The notes under the pieces: model-generated | What the model was told of the DNA's origin: nothing | Database searches by the model: none | Seen by the model: the letters and a program-made list of their open reading frames with translations, nothing else | Translations under genes and position numbers: made by a program | Shown: in pieces, positions 40,247 through 50,136 of the stretch | Layout of the letters: every line of letters starts with the position of its first letter | Numbering within the stretch: position 1 is the stretch's first letter | Assembly (NCBI GenBank): GCA_020746105.1 | Contig: CM036636.1 | Span: 5,580,001-5,644,000 of the forward strand | Source: Trogon surrucura | Lineage: Eukaryota; Chordata; Aves; Trogoniformes; Trogonidae | Length of the DNA: 64,000 bases | Reading direction: 5' to 3'

Positions 40247-40345
40247 GAAACATAGAATGTTTTGGGTTGGAAGGGACCTTAAAGATTGTCTAGTTCTAAC
40301 CCCCTCACTGTGGGCAGGGACACAGGCTCCGCAAACATCACATTT
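40247..40345 (-). mobile_element. CR1 LINE 3'-end fragment
   Basis: CATAGAATG followed by TTTTGGGTTGGAAGGGACCT and further characteristic sequence is the reverse complement of the avian CR1 3' end, which finishes in ATTCTATG repeats. The element is therefore on the - strand and 5'-truncated. Divergence is moderate. Confidence 0.85.
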
Positions 40346-40979
40346 TTCTGCTTTAGAAGGCTCAGGTTTGGTTGCAAAAAGCAAATATTAAAGGGGTTGT
40401 ATTTACAAATTCAGAGATTCTGTGTGCATGTGCATGGCAGGGCTTTGGTACAAGTTCCCCAGCCACCAACATTTTTTTTTTAAAAATTTATTTCACAAGA
40501 ATAAACATATTGGGGTCCCAGATGGATGCCCAGATCCGTAGTTCCCCCAAGGGTCACCACTCTCATGCGGTGACATTGCCTCAGTGACAATGGCCCCTTC
40601 AGACCACTGAACTGACTTGTCCAGCCTCACAACCCCAACCCAGTTCCCAGGTGGGGAAACTGAGGCATGGAGCCTGCTCACCCTCACAGCAGCTCCCCAG
40701 ACAGCGGGGACCCCAGACTCAAGGGAGTGTCTGTGATCCTACCATGCTCCCTGCCCTGCAAGCCCCTCATCCTGAGCCATCCCAGTTGTTCCAGCTGTTT
40801 TCACCACCCGCCAGCTGTTGGGTAGCTCAGGAGGCCACCACTCCCCTCCCAGCTGGGTTTTCCTTCCAGGTCTCTGCTAAACCCATCACATCCGTGGGCG
40901 CTGCTCCACTTCTCTTGTCAGTGAGCTGCTCCCGTGTCAGGCAAATCCACTGCATCTTCCCACTCAGAAAAATCCAGCG

Positions 40980-41057
40980 GGATTTTGGCTATACCAGGGG
41001 GATTTTGGCCACCTTGGGGAGATTTTAGTCACCCAGGGGAACTTTGGCCCACCCAAG
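40980..41057. repeat. 20-bp tandem repeat, about 4 copies
   Basis: Four consecutive units resembling GGATTTTGGCCACCTTGGGG, with starts at 40980, 41000, 41020 and 41040; the copies differ at several positions. Confidence 0.8.
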
Positions 41058-42210
41058 AGATGCTCTTCCAGAGGAGCTGGAGGCTGGTGGGAGCAGCAGC
41101 CCCATCCTGGCTGGTGGAGACAGGGAGATCTGTGCCACCGTAAAAGGGGCACAGACGTGTCGCCAGCCCCAGTGCTTACTGAAGGGCGTCTCCCCCAAAC
41201 CTTGGCCCTTTGGGAGACAGCTTGGGGTCTTCCTAGTGGGCTGTGAGCATTGGGAAGGGAGAAGCCTCCCCAAGGCCCCTGTTCGTGTCCCGCTGGGAGC
41301 AGGGAGCTGGGGCCATGTGGGATGCTCTGTTCCACCTGCAAAGTACCACCACGCTTGGAGACACATTAGAGACATGCGGAGACATCCCTCCTGGGTGGTT
41401 CAGCCAGCTCAGCCCAAAAATGGTCCCTTTTCTCCCCTGGCTGGACAACATCCGCCAGCATCAGAGCCAGAGGTGCCAAGGACCAGGGTCCCCTAGCTCT
41501 GGGTGTCAAGGGGGACTCTGGGCAAGTGGAAACTGTGGCAGGAGGCTGACCCGTTCCCACTGGGCAGGGCTCTCCAGCCCCCTCCACCACACCCTCTCAG
41601 AGGGACAGTGACAGAGGGGCACCTTGATGGGACTTGTCCCCTCCACCTAGCAACGTGCTGACCCGTGTGCCCCCCCTCGTCACCCCCCCCAGAGGGGCTG
41701 ACGGTCAGTCCCCATCCCAACCCAGGGCAGCTGTGACCGAAAACAAAGCTGTCCCCTTCGGCACAATACCCTTCTGTCCCCCCCCACCCCAGATGCTGAC
41801 CGCTGGGGTGGGCAACGGTTGGGCTGGAGGCGTCGAGGGGCCGTGCCAGGCCCCCGCTGGCAGGGGACAATGTTGGCAGTGATGGAGAGTAGGTATTTCA
41901 AAAGGTTTTGTTTTCGGGTTGACCCGCCGAGCCGGCATGACCCCGCAGCCCCCCACCCAGCCCTGCTCCTCTGTCCCAATAGAAACCGGCCACATTCCTG
42001 ACCTCGGGAGCAGGGAGTGGGGGGGATGTTTCAAACCTCCCCGAGAAGGAGACAATGGGGGTGTCAGGGACGTGATTTAGGAGGGGGGGCTCTTTCCATC
42101 ACAAAGGCGAGACAAAGGCGCTCGACGCTGGGAAAGGGGCTTCGCCGGCAGCTCAGGAGCGAGGCGCTGGTATTGTGCCTGGCCAGCCAGCCTTGGTGTC
42201 AGGGCAGCCA

Positions 42211-42270
42211 GGGCCTACCAGGTCCCACCGGGTCCCACCGGGTGCCACTAGGTGCCACCAGGTCCCACCA
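42211..42270. repeat. 10-bp tandem repeat, 6 copies
   Basis: Six units of the type GGTCCCACCG / GGTGCCACCA, each exactly 10 bp, in phase with one another. Confidence 0.85.
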
Positions 42271-43739
42271 GACTCTCCATCCCAGCCCTTCCCACAGCCA
42301 TCCGAGGGACCAGGATCTTGTGGCTTTGCGGGTGTCACCGTCATCCATGGTGGGAAGGAGGGAGCCCCTCATCACCACGTGGGATGTCTGGGGCACCCCC
42401 AGCTCCCCACAGCACCCCAAGCGAGTGGGACTGGCCAGGGACCATCCCATCCCAGGAGGCTCTGGTCACCCCGTGGCTTGGGGCTCAGGCGGGGCCCAGG
42501 CCCTTCCTGAGGGGACACAAGCCCAAGAGCCTCCCCCAGACCTCATGGCCCTCTCTGGCTATTCCGGGCCAGGGCCCTACTCTCCGGTCCTGGGGCCTGT
42601 CCTGGGGCTGAGGGCCGGGCGAGGGATGAGCAGCTCCTCTGTGCTCTGCTCAAAGGGGCTTTGTGCACCCTGCGGCCGCCGGTGCCCAGCACCACCCGCC
42701 ACCGCCGGCACGGGCACCCACCCTGCCCGCACCCCCCAAACCCCCCTCTTCCCCAGCTGCCCCCTGCCGTGACCCTTTTCCGCCTCTTCCATCCCTGGGT
42801 GGGGGCTCAACCCCCAAACATGCAAAGCCCCCTATTCTCCCCCAAAAAAAAGCCAGCAAACTGCTTAAGCAGGCGCCAAACTTACAGTGTCCTCTGCCGC
42901 CGAGCTCAGCCTGCGTCCTGGTGCCGAAGAGCTCGGAGCCTGCACGGAGAGGGGATTTTTTTACAGGAGAAATATTTTTCTCCCGGTGCCGGACGGCTGC
43001 TCCAAAGGAAAAGCTGGAAACAAGTTCATTGGTTTTTCTCTCACTCCCTCTCCTTGCCCTAATTTTTTATTTTCCTGGCAGCTGGCGGTAGGAAGGGAGC
43101 TGGCGAGGTGATGCTTTTTTGGGAAGAGGGGAACTGCTGGTGAAAGAGGCATTCACTGCGCCGGGAGCCTGGGAAAGCCGAGAACCAGGGGGCCGGCGGG
43201 AGGGCGGGAGCCCGGTCACCGAGCCCCGAGCCGAGGCTGCCCGGTGCCCGGTGTGCCGAGGCTGGTGGCCGTGCCGAGGCTCACGGCCAAGCAAAGGCTG
43301 GCGGCAGGTGGAGGGGCGCTGGCGGGATGCACCAGAAAGCCCATGACATCATGTAGTGGGCTTTTTTTTTTTTTTTCTTCCAGGATGAAATGTAATTTGC
43401 AGACGACTTCCCTGGCCGCCCGCAAGCGCTGGGGCTGCGCGGCGAGGAGCAGGACGGGTCCCTCCAGGACACGCAGGCGCCCGCCCAGGGAGGGCAGGGG
43501 CTGGGCCGGGGCTTTATTATTTCCCCCTTTTGGATCAGAAAAATGACATTTTAGTTCCTAACCCACCAGTGCTGTGCAAGGGGCTCCCTGGCACACAGAG
43601 AGCAGGTCTGGCCGGCGCCAGCGCCCCGTCGGGGACCCCCCATCCCCACGGCGGGGCAGGATCCATCCCCGGCCGCCCAACTCGGGATGGTTCCTTTCGC
43701 CTCTTCCCTCTTAATTTTGTTTAGAAACTTGTCAGGTTG

Positions 43740-44165
43740 GTACATAAAGGAGGTGGAAAGATCAATCCCGGCTTTTCATCAGTGTGGGAAAAAGTATTTC
43801 ACTAATCCATATTTATTGGTGTAAGGAGTGGAGGGGGGAGGGCGAGAGACCCCAATGGTCAGGAGCAAAGGACAGAAGGGACAGTTTAAGGCTGCCCTTT
43901 TCGGAGAGGTCACATGTCACCAAAATCTTTCGGTTGTCTCGGGATTGGTTACATTCTGTTCTCTTTTTTTCTATTGAGGTTGCCAAGCAACTGGCTAAGA
44001 CCAGCCAAGATATTTTCTTTATTACAAGTGGAGCAGAAAGCAGCAAGAAGGAGTGAGATAAAAAAAAAAAAAAGGAGAGGAGAGAAGAAGTTTAGACAAT
44101 TAACATTTATAGGATCACATAACTTCATTAACTCGACCGAGATTTGCGAAAGAGACTTCAAAAAA
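43740..44165. promoter_or_regulatory. Putative conserved enhancer with an RFX X-box
   Basis: An AT-richer island in GC-rich flanks, dense in transcription-factor-like motifs: CCATATTTATTGG (about 43808-43820), a palindromic X-box (43979-43991) and homeobox-type TTAACATTTAT and TTCATTAACT (about 44099-44134). No open frame makes sense as protein. The enhancer call is inferred from composition and position about 3 kb upstream of the miR-219 hairpin. Confidence 0.45.
43979..43991. promoter_or_regulatory. RFX X-box
   Basis: GTTGCCAAGCAAC fits the consensus GTNRCC-N(0-3)-RGYAAC with a one-base spacer; both half sites are intact. RFX factors drive ciliary and neural genes. Occupancy here is not known. 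Confidence 0.6.
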
Positions 44166-45177
44166 AAACCAACCAGAAACGGGAGGGGGGGAAGCGTTGG
44201 GAATTAAAGCGAGTTAAAAGGCCGCCAGGTCCGGGGCTAAAACAATGCCCGAGCACCCGAGAGCAGCGTTCCGGGCTTCCCTCCGGGGTTCCCACTTCCA
44301 AAAGGGCCACCCAGTCCCGGGCAAGGGCTGCGACCCAGCTCAGGGCCCTTCGACTGCTGCTGCCGTTGCTCTTTTTTTTTTTTTCTTTTCTTTTTTTTAT
44401 GCCGGCTTTCTTTTGATTTTTCTCACTCCTAGGAAGTAGGTTTATTGCTAATCGCACTGGCAGGGAGGTGTGGGGAGGCAGGGGAGCCCTTCGGAGCGAG
44501 GTGGTGGCTGTGGCAGGAGTTGGGCATCTCTCTGGTCCTGGTCACGGGGCAGGGGCTGCGGGAACGTGATTGTCCCCAGGTCTTGGGACACCTTCATGTC
44601 TCTGTCTCCGCAGGGTGAGCAAAACCTCCCAGGGCTGGGAATGAGCCTCCGTGGGCAAGCAGCCCCCAGTCACAGATCCCTGTCCTGTTGGTCCCTGAGA
44701 CCATCCCTGGGCTGTCCCCTGCCCCAGGCCTGGCCTCGCCACGGGCAGGGGACATTGCTGAGGGCTGGGGACAGGGTTGAGGTCACCCGCAGCTCCGCAA
44801 GACTGGGCTGCTCTGAGCATCCTTAGGGCTGCGGGAGTTTTTCTTCCAGCACCGACCGATCCCTCACCCCACGAGGCTGGACTGTGTGTGAGGACACAGG
44901 AGGAGGTGAGGAGGGGCAGAGAGAGCCCCCCCGGTGACCCCCCACCCCCCCCCAGCTCCCTCACACTCCCTCAGCCACCACCCTGGTTCTAGCCAGTGAC
45001 CCCAGTGACACGCAGGGCGGTAGCAGGCAGCAATGGGGTGAAGGCAGGGGCCAGCCCCACTCTCTTCCTCACGGCTGCGGGGACCCCCGGCAGGTCGGGG
45101 CTGGAGGGGTCCCCGGGCAGGGGGAGGCAGGCGATGCCTCCATTCCCCCGGCCAGATCCCACAGCTGCCGGCCTGGT

Positions 45178-45235
45178 AAGTCGGTAATATTCATTAGGGG
45201 AAAACAATGAGCATTATTTGTGCCCAGCACTTTCC
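45178..45235. promoter_or_regulatory. Putative conserved non-coding block with SOX/homeobox motifs
   Basis: A 58-bp AT-rich block in very GC-rich surroundings. It contains TAATATTCATTAG, AACAATGAG (SOX type) and CATTATTTGTG (POU/octamer-like). Such isolated blocks near developmental microRNAs are often conserved enhancers; conservation was not tested. Confidence 0.4.
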
Positions 45236-45239
45236 CTGC

Positions 45240-46230
45240 CGTGGGGGGCTGGGGTGGGGTGCAGGTGACCCCGCACCCCACGGCGAACCCGGGCGGTGCC
45301 ACCTCCGCGGCAGCAGCACCAGGGGGAAGGGTCCCCAAGGGGGGCCGGAGGGATGGGTGGGGATCCCAGCCCTGCCCCGCCGCCCGGGAGAGGGGGACCC
45401 CCATGGCCCCGAGTGGGGCTAAGCCCGGCTGTCGGTGGGAGCGGGCGCCGGGACCCCCGAGCCCGGGCTGCACCCCCGAGCACCGGGCCCGGGCGAGTGC
45501 GGGGGCTCCGGGCCGGGCCGGGCCGTGCCGAGCCGGGCCGGGGAGCGGGGTTTGGGAGCTGTGTCTTTAAGAGATGGCTGGCTCCAGGTTGCAGCTGCTG
45601 TTTCTGTGCTATAGAGACAGTGGAGATTCATTACTCCTAAAACACAATGGGCATTTATCACCCCGTGGTGTTATTCAAATCCAGTACCAATTGAAGGTCA
45701 TCCCCATTCTTTTCTCGCCGGCTCTGCAACACATTTATTGTTGTGCCGTTCAACTAAAAGCCCTGCCCGGCCCCGGCGCAGCCCGCAGAGCCCCGGTGTG
45801 CGCATCCCTCCCGGGCGGATTTGGGACTCTCCCGGGTGGATACGGCGTGGAGGAAGAGGGGCAGAGCCGGGGCGGCTCGGCGGGGCTCGGCGGGCCCGGG
45901 GCCGGCGGCAGGTGCAGCGGGAGCCCCGCCGTCGTGCCCCGCCGAGCCGCGGGGGCCGCCCGCTCCGCCCCCGCGGGACGCACTTTTCCGCGCCCCGTGG
46001 AAACTCGGAGCCCCGCGGGCCGCCGGGGCGGAGGGCGGCTCGGGCAGCCCGGGGGTCCTCTGCTCGCCCGTCCTCAGCCCTTCCTCGGTCCTCCCCCGGG
46101 GAAACCTGCCCGGCCCCGCCGCGGAGCGGCCGCGGCCACCGGCACCGGCACCGGCGGGAGAAAGCGCCGGCAACGGGCCGGGATTTTCCCCGTCTGGAGA
46201 GCGGGGATTTGTTCCCAACTTCGTGGGATC
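45240..46230. other. CpG island, candidate pri-miR-219 promoter
   Basis: High CpG density on both sides of the 45575-45765 block, and again around 46400-46570. It ends shortly before the miR-219 hairpin. The island is the most likely start region for the microRNA primary transcript on the + strand. Confidence 0.45.
45575..45765. promoter_or_regulatory. Putative conserved enhancer upstream of miR-219
   Basis: About 190 bp of balanced-GC sequence between CpG-island segments. It has ACAATGG (45644-45650) and ATTGTT (45737-45742), SOX-type sites in opposite orientation, plus TTATTCAAAT and CCAATTGAAGG between them. It lies about 1.2 kb upstream of the miR-219 hairpin on the same strand. The enhancer or promoter role is inferred. 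Confidence 0.45.
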
Positions 46231-46264
46231 CGGTCGATGAGAAGGGGTTGGGGGAGAAGTCTGG

Positions 46265-46695
46265 ATTTTTCCTCTTTTTCTTTTATTTTTATTATTATTA
46301 ATAATTATTTTTTTTTTTCTCCCAGGCGAGTGTTTCTAAATTTCGGCGATTTTTTCAAAGTACCCGAATTTTGAGGGCGATACGCTTGGAATTGGTTAAT
46401 TCTTCGAGGCGGGAGCGGCGGCGGCCGCGGCGCGGGGCCGGGGGTCTGTGGCATCCCCCGCCCCGCCACACCGAGCCCCCGGGGCTGCCGGAGGCACCGA
46501 GCCCCGGCGGCAGCAGCCAGCCCCGCCGCACCGAGCCCCCGCTCAACCGGGGCTGCTCCGGCGGGGACGGATCGCTGGTTTTCGTTTTGTGGCTTTTTTC
46601 TTTTTTCTTTTTTTTTTTTTATTTTTCGCTTGAGGTTGCTTTATTTTTTTACTTTTTCATTTTTTTTAATAAGACCTGATTTTTTTTTTTTTCGG
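46265..46695 (+). repeat. T-rich homopolymer tracts before miR-219
   Basis: Several runs of 8-14 T separated by short sequence (about 46307-46319, 46602-46625, 46660-46693), part of a wider set that includes 43359-43377 and 44370-44398. All have T on the + strand, the same strand as the microRNA. Confidence 0.6.
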
Positions 46696-46898
46696 AGGGA
46701 TGAGGAACGAGATGATAAAATTAAGCCCCTCGCGGTGCCATTAAATCGAAACCGGGATGCGAAGCGCCGCGGCCGCGCTAGAAACTTATTGGGGCCGGGG
46801 CTCGGGGCTCGGAGGGCGGCCGGCTCGGTGCCCGTGTGTCCTTGTTTTCCAGGCTCCAGCCGGATTCCCCTTGGAAGATCCTGAGAGCCCGGGACGGG

Positions 46899-46989
46899 AA
46901 TCTCCGCTCCTGATTGTCCAAACGCAATTCTTGTGCGATGGAGCCGTACGAACCAAGAATTGTGTCTGGACATCTGTAGCAGAGATTTC
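46899..46989 (+). ncRNA. MIR219: miR-219 precursor hairpin (mir-219-2 orthologue)
   Basis: The 5p arm TGATTGTCCAAACGCAATTC plus one base (46911-46931) is identical to miR-219-5p. The 3p arm, beginning AGAATTGTGTCTGGACATCT (46956-46977), matches miR-219-2-3p apart from one or two bases. The flanks GAATCTCCGCT and AGCAGAGATTTC extend the stem, with a loop of about 24 nt. In human the mir-219-2 gene lies between URM1 and CERCAM on the strand opposite to both, exactly as here. miR-219 promotes oligodendrocyte differentiation by repressing PDGFRA, SOX6 and related targets (established in mammals). The reverse strand can also fold; mammals have an antisense microRNA here. Confidence 0.97.
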
Positions 46990-46999
46990 ATCTCCACCG

Positions 47000-49970
47000 G
47001 CTGGGCTCCAGGAAGGTGCTTTGGGGCGGAGGAAGAGGAACGGACCTTCCCCGGGCTCGGGGCACGGCGAGGTAACCGTTCCAGGCTGGAAATCTTAAGC
47101 GAGGATTTCACGGAAACTAAATAAAACACCGTCGGCGGCTCCACACGGCTCGGCACTACCGGGGAATTCAGTCCTAATGCGTCAAATAGCGGCCGAGTCC
47201 TCACCGGGGCCGGGCAGGGATGGAGGGACCGGGCAGACACCGGGCAGGAATGGAGGGACCGAGCCGGGGGCTCCGGTGCTTCACCGGGAGCGGCGGGGAA
47301 CAGAGCCGAGAGCGGCGACCGGGCAGGCAGCCTCGGCGCTGCGGCTCCATCCCGGTTTATCCTTCTGGTATTTATTTATTTATTTGTTTCTTAACTGCGT
47401 TTTTATTTCATTTGGTTTATTCCGGCGTTCGTCCGGCCCTCGGGGAGCGGCGGGAACCCTTCTTGCACCGAGGGCCCAGGTCCCTGCCGGTCGGGACACC
47501 CTCCTCATCCTCCTCTCGCCGCAGTCTCCGGTTCGCCCCGCGCACATGGGAGACGGCTCCAGCCGTGCTGGGTCTCCCGCCGAACCGGGAGCCGTCCCCG
47601 CCGCTCGGGCTGCGGGAAGGCTCGGCGTTGAACGGCCGGTCCCGGGCTGCTCTCGGCCGAGGGGCTGCGGGAAGAGGATCTCACCGCCGCGGTGGGGCTC
47701 GGGCTGGGGACGGGGCGGGAGCGCAGCCGGCAGCTGCAGCGGTCCCGAGTCCTCCTGGAGTCGGCCCCCGCGAAACCGGGGCCCGGAGGAAGGCTTTGAA
47801 CAGAGAGAGGCTTTATGGCTCCACAAGCCCGGCGAGTCGGCCGGGGCTGCCAAGGAAACCCAGGAGGAGGAGGGAAGCATTACAAGATCCAAGCAAAATT
47901 TCACCAAGAGCCTATCTAGGACAAAGCTGGAGGCAGAGAATGTTTTAAAAGGCTTTTATTTCAGAAACTTTTTTTTTTTCCTGTTGTCGTTTCAGGATTT
48001 TTGCCCTACCCCTCTTCTCCCCTCCCCTGCCTTCCCTCATCTTCCCCTTTCTAGCTTTTTTTAGTGATGATTGGCAGCCTTTACTACAGCAGGAGCTAAG
48101 CCATCTGGGTCTACCTGTGAGGGGAACAACACCTCCCAGGGAAGGAACTCATCCTATCATGAGCAAACAGCTGGGGGGGATAAGAACAGACAAGCCCAGC
48201 CTAAGGCAAAAAACGCAGTGTAGAGGGAGGGCAGGCAGCAGCGCTGGAAATGAACGTGCCTCTTCCCGCTCGGGTTTAAGTCAGTTTCAAGCTGTATGCC
48301 AGACAGGTTCATCTTTTTTTAGCCAGCTCCTACCTTTACCTGGATTCCCCCTCTGCTCCTCTGGCCCAGCAAAGCTTACGGCTGTGAACTCCGGACAGAA
48401 AAGAGCCTTTGGCCTGTCTGTGTTCTTTATAAACGGCGCAAGCGGGACTCGAGTCGCTGCGGGTGGATTTGGAAAAGGCTGAATATCGGTCTCGTTACTA
48501 GCAGCAGGCTCGCCGTTACGATTTCTCAGAGGTAGCTGTCCGCGGGTGCTTTTAGTTACACAGGTCGTGGTTGGGGTAAACGTGAGAGGAGTCACCGGAG
48601 AAGTCAGACAGGGCAATCACTCTTTGGCACTCCCCCTGCATCAGAGAGAGTAACTCCTCTGCCAGGCGCAGGATGGGAAAGGCTCCTCGTTCGGAGCACA
48701 CGGTGTGTCAGGCCAGGCTGCCCGAGCAGGGGCTGGTGCACTGCACTGCTCACCGCCTCCTACCTCCTCCTCGGCAGCTCCCGGAGACCTAGGACGGGGC
48801 GAGCAGAACGTGGTGCAGATCATCTCTGAGATGTGCACCCGCTGAGCCGACGGCACCGACGAGCCCTCTGCTACCGCCTGGGCAGGGCCGCTGCCGCCAG
48901 GGACCACCGCGTGCTGCCGGGGCCGTGCCGAAACACAGGTGAGCTGGGCAGGGGGGAGCGCAGGAAGGATGATCCTGGTCGGACGCTACTAGAAGCTTGC
49001 GGAGTTTCAGACCTGTTGGTGCTCTGACCCCTTCCCTCTGCTCTCGTTGCGGCCTCCGGGCTGGCAGATGAGCCAAGGAAACTTCTGGAAAGCGAACAGC
49101 GTCCGTGCCCTAGCAGAGCCGTGCATACCCACTTCCGCTGTGCTGACAGGACTTCCTCAGGGCACGCAGTAAGAAGCCTCCCCATCCTAGTGATGGAAAG
49201 GGTTAAAAAACCACCGACTTTCTTTCCCAGGTCTCTAGCCCTGCATCACCAGTCCCAACCCCTCCCTGCACCAGGTTGCAGCAATGCAGCTCCCCACTGC
49301 ACCCCACCTGCACAGAACGCAACGCAGCCTGATCAATTCTGTCCATCACGGTGACAGAAAGTTAATTTGCTGTCCTTATCACTCTGTGCTGTCTCAGGCC
49401 AGGCATGAGTTTCTTTGCCCTCCAACCAAATGGTTATAAACTGGCATTACTCGTGGGGTAGTGCTTCACCCTGTCTCAGCTCAGGTATGAAAGAGGCATA
49501 AAGTGTCAGAAAAACAAAACTAAAAAAGCTTGTTTCTGTCCTACTCCCCATAAAAAAAAAAAAAATCACAGCAAGCAGAACGTCACGACAGAGGGCTCTG
49601 AAGCTGTAATGTCCACTACCTCACAGAAAACCCAGTAACCTTTTGTCTCCTTGCGCTTCATGTCTCGCCCTTCCCATGGCCGGTGTGCAGACGGCATCAG
49701 CACAAAGTATCGTGTTAAAAGAAGCCCAGTTCCCAGCAGCAGGGCAGAGGCACCTCAGCCTTGCCCCAAAGCGGGCACAACTCCCCCGGAATGCCTCACT
49801 GCCTGCAAAGAGACAGCATCCTACTCAAGGTTCAGCACCCCTCTTGCTCCTGCCATGGAAAAACAAAGTCACACGTGCTGCAGGTGCTCTCTGATCATTA
49901 GGGTACCTGGAAGTGTAGTCAGGAGAGGTGAAATGAGGATCAAAAGACGGACGCTGTTGTGGTGGGCAGT
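47000..49970. other. Intergenic region between miR-219 and URM1
   Basis: CpG-rich to about 47800, then unique sequence of average GC. No protein gene or second RNA gene was recognised. A long T-rich pyrimidine tract lies at about 47968-48062 and an A-run at about 49552-49565. Confidence 0.5.
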
Positions 49971-49990
49971 AGGCTGCACGCTGGAGAGGC

Positions 49991-49996
49991 TTTATT
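49991..49996 (-). terminator. URM1: URM1 polyadenylation signal
   Basis: AATAAA on the - strand about 140 nt after the URM1 stop codon, giving a short 3' UTR. Confidence 0.65.
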
Positions 49997-50136
49997 TGGA
50001 TGTCTAGAAACAAGTGAACGCGGTGAGAAGGCGCAGAGACCGGGCATAAGCAGTTCAATGGAGGTTTGGGTGGGTTTAGGTTTGGGGTTTTTGTCCAGGG
50101 ATTTCGATTTACATCCTCTTGTTTTTTTCCAGGAGT

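Larger units (their letters stand above)
37801..43170. other. Intergenic region upstream of CERCAM
   Basis: No protein gene was recognised. It holds an isolated CpG island (about 38840-39115), a CR1 fragment (40247-40345), a 20-bp repeat (40980-41057) and a 10-bp repeat (42211-42270). A paired ACAAAG motif near 42103-42118 could bind SOX or TCF factors. The long overlapping open frames here follow from GC content. Confidence 0.5.

Noticed and set aside
45574..46374. 266-aa open frame on the + strand before miR-219
   Set aside because: Arg/Gly/Pro-rich CpG-island translation. The 5' part overlaps the candidate enhancer, so it is non-coding.
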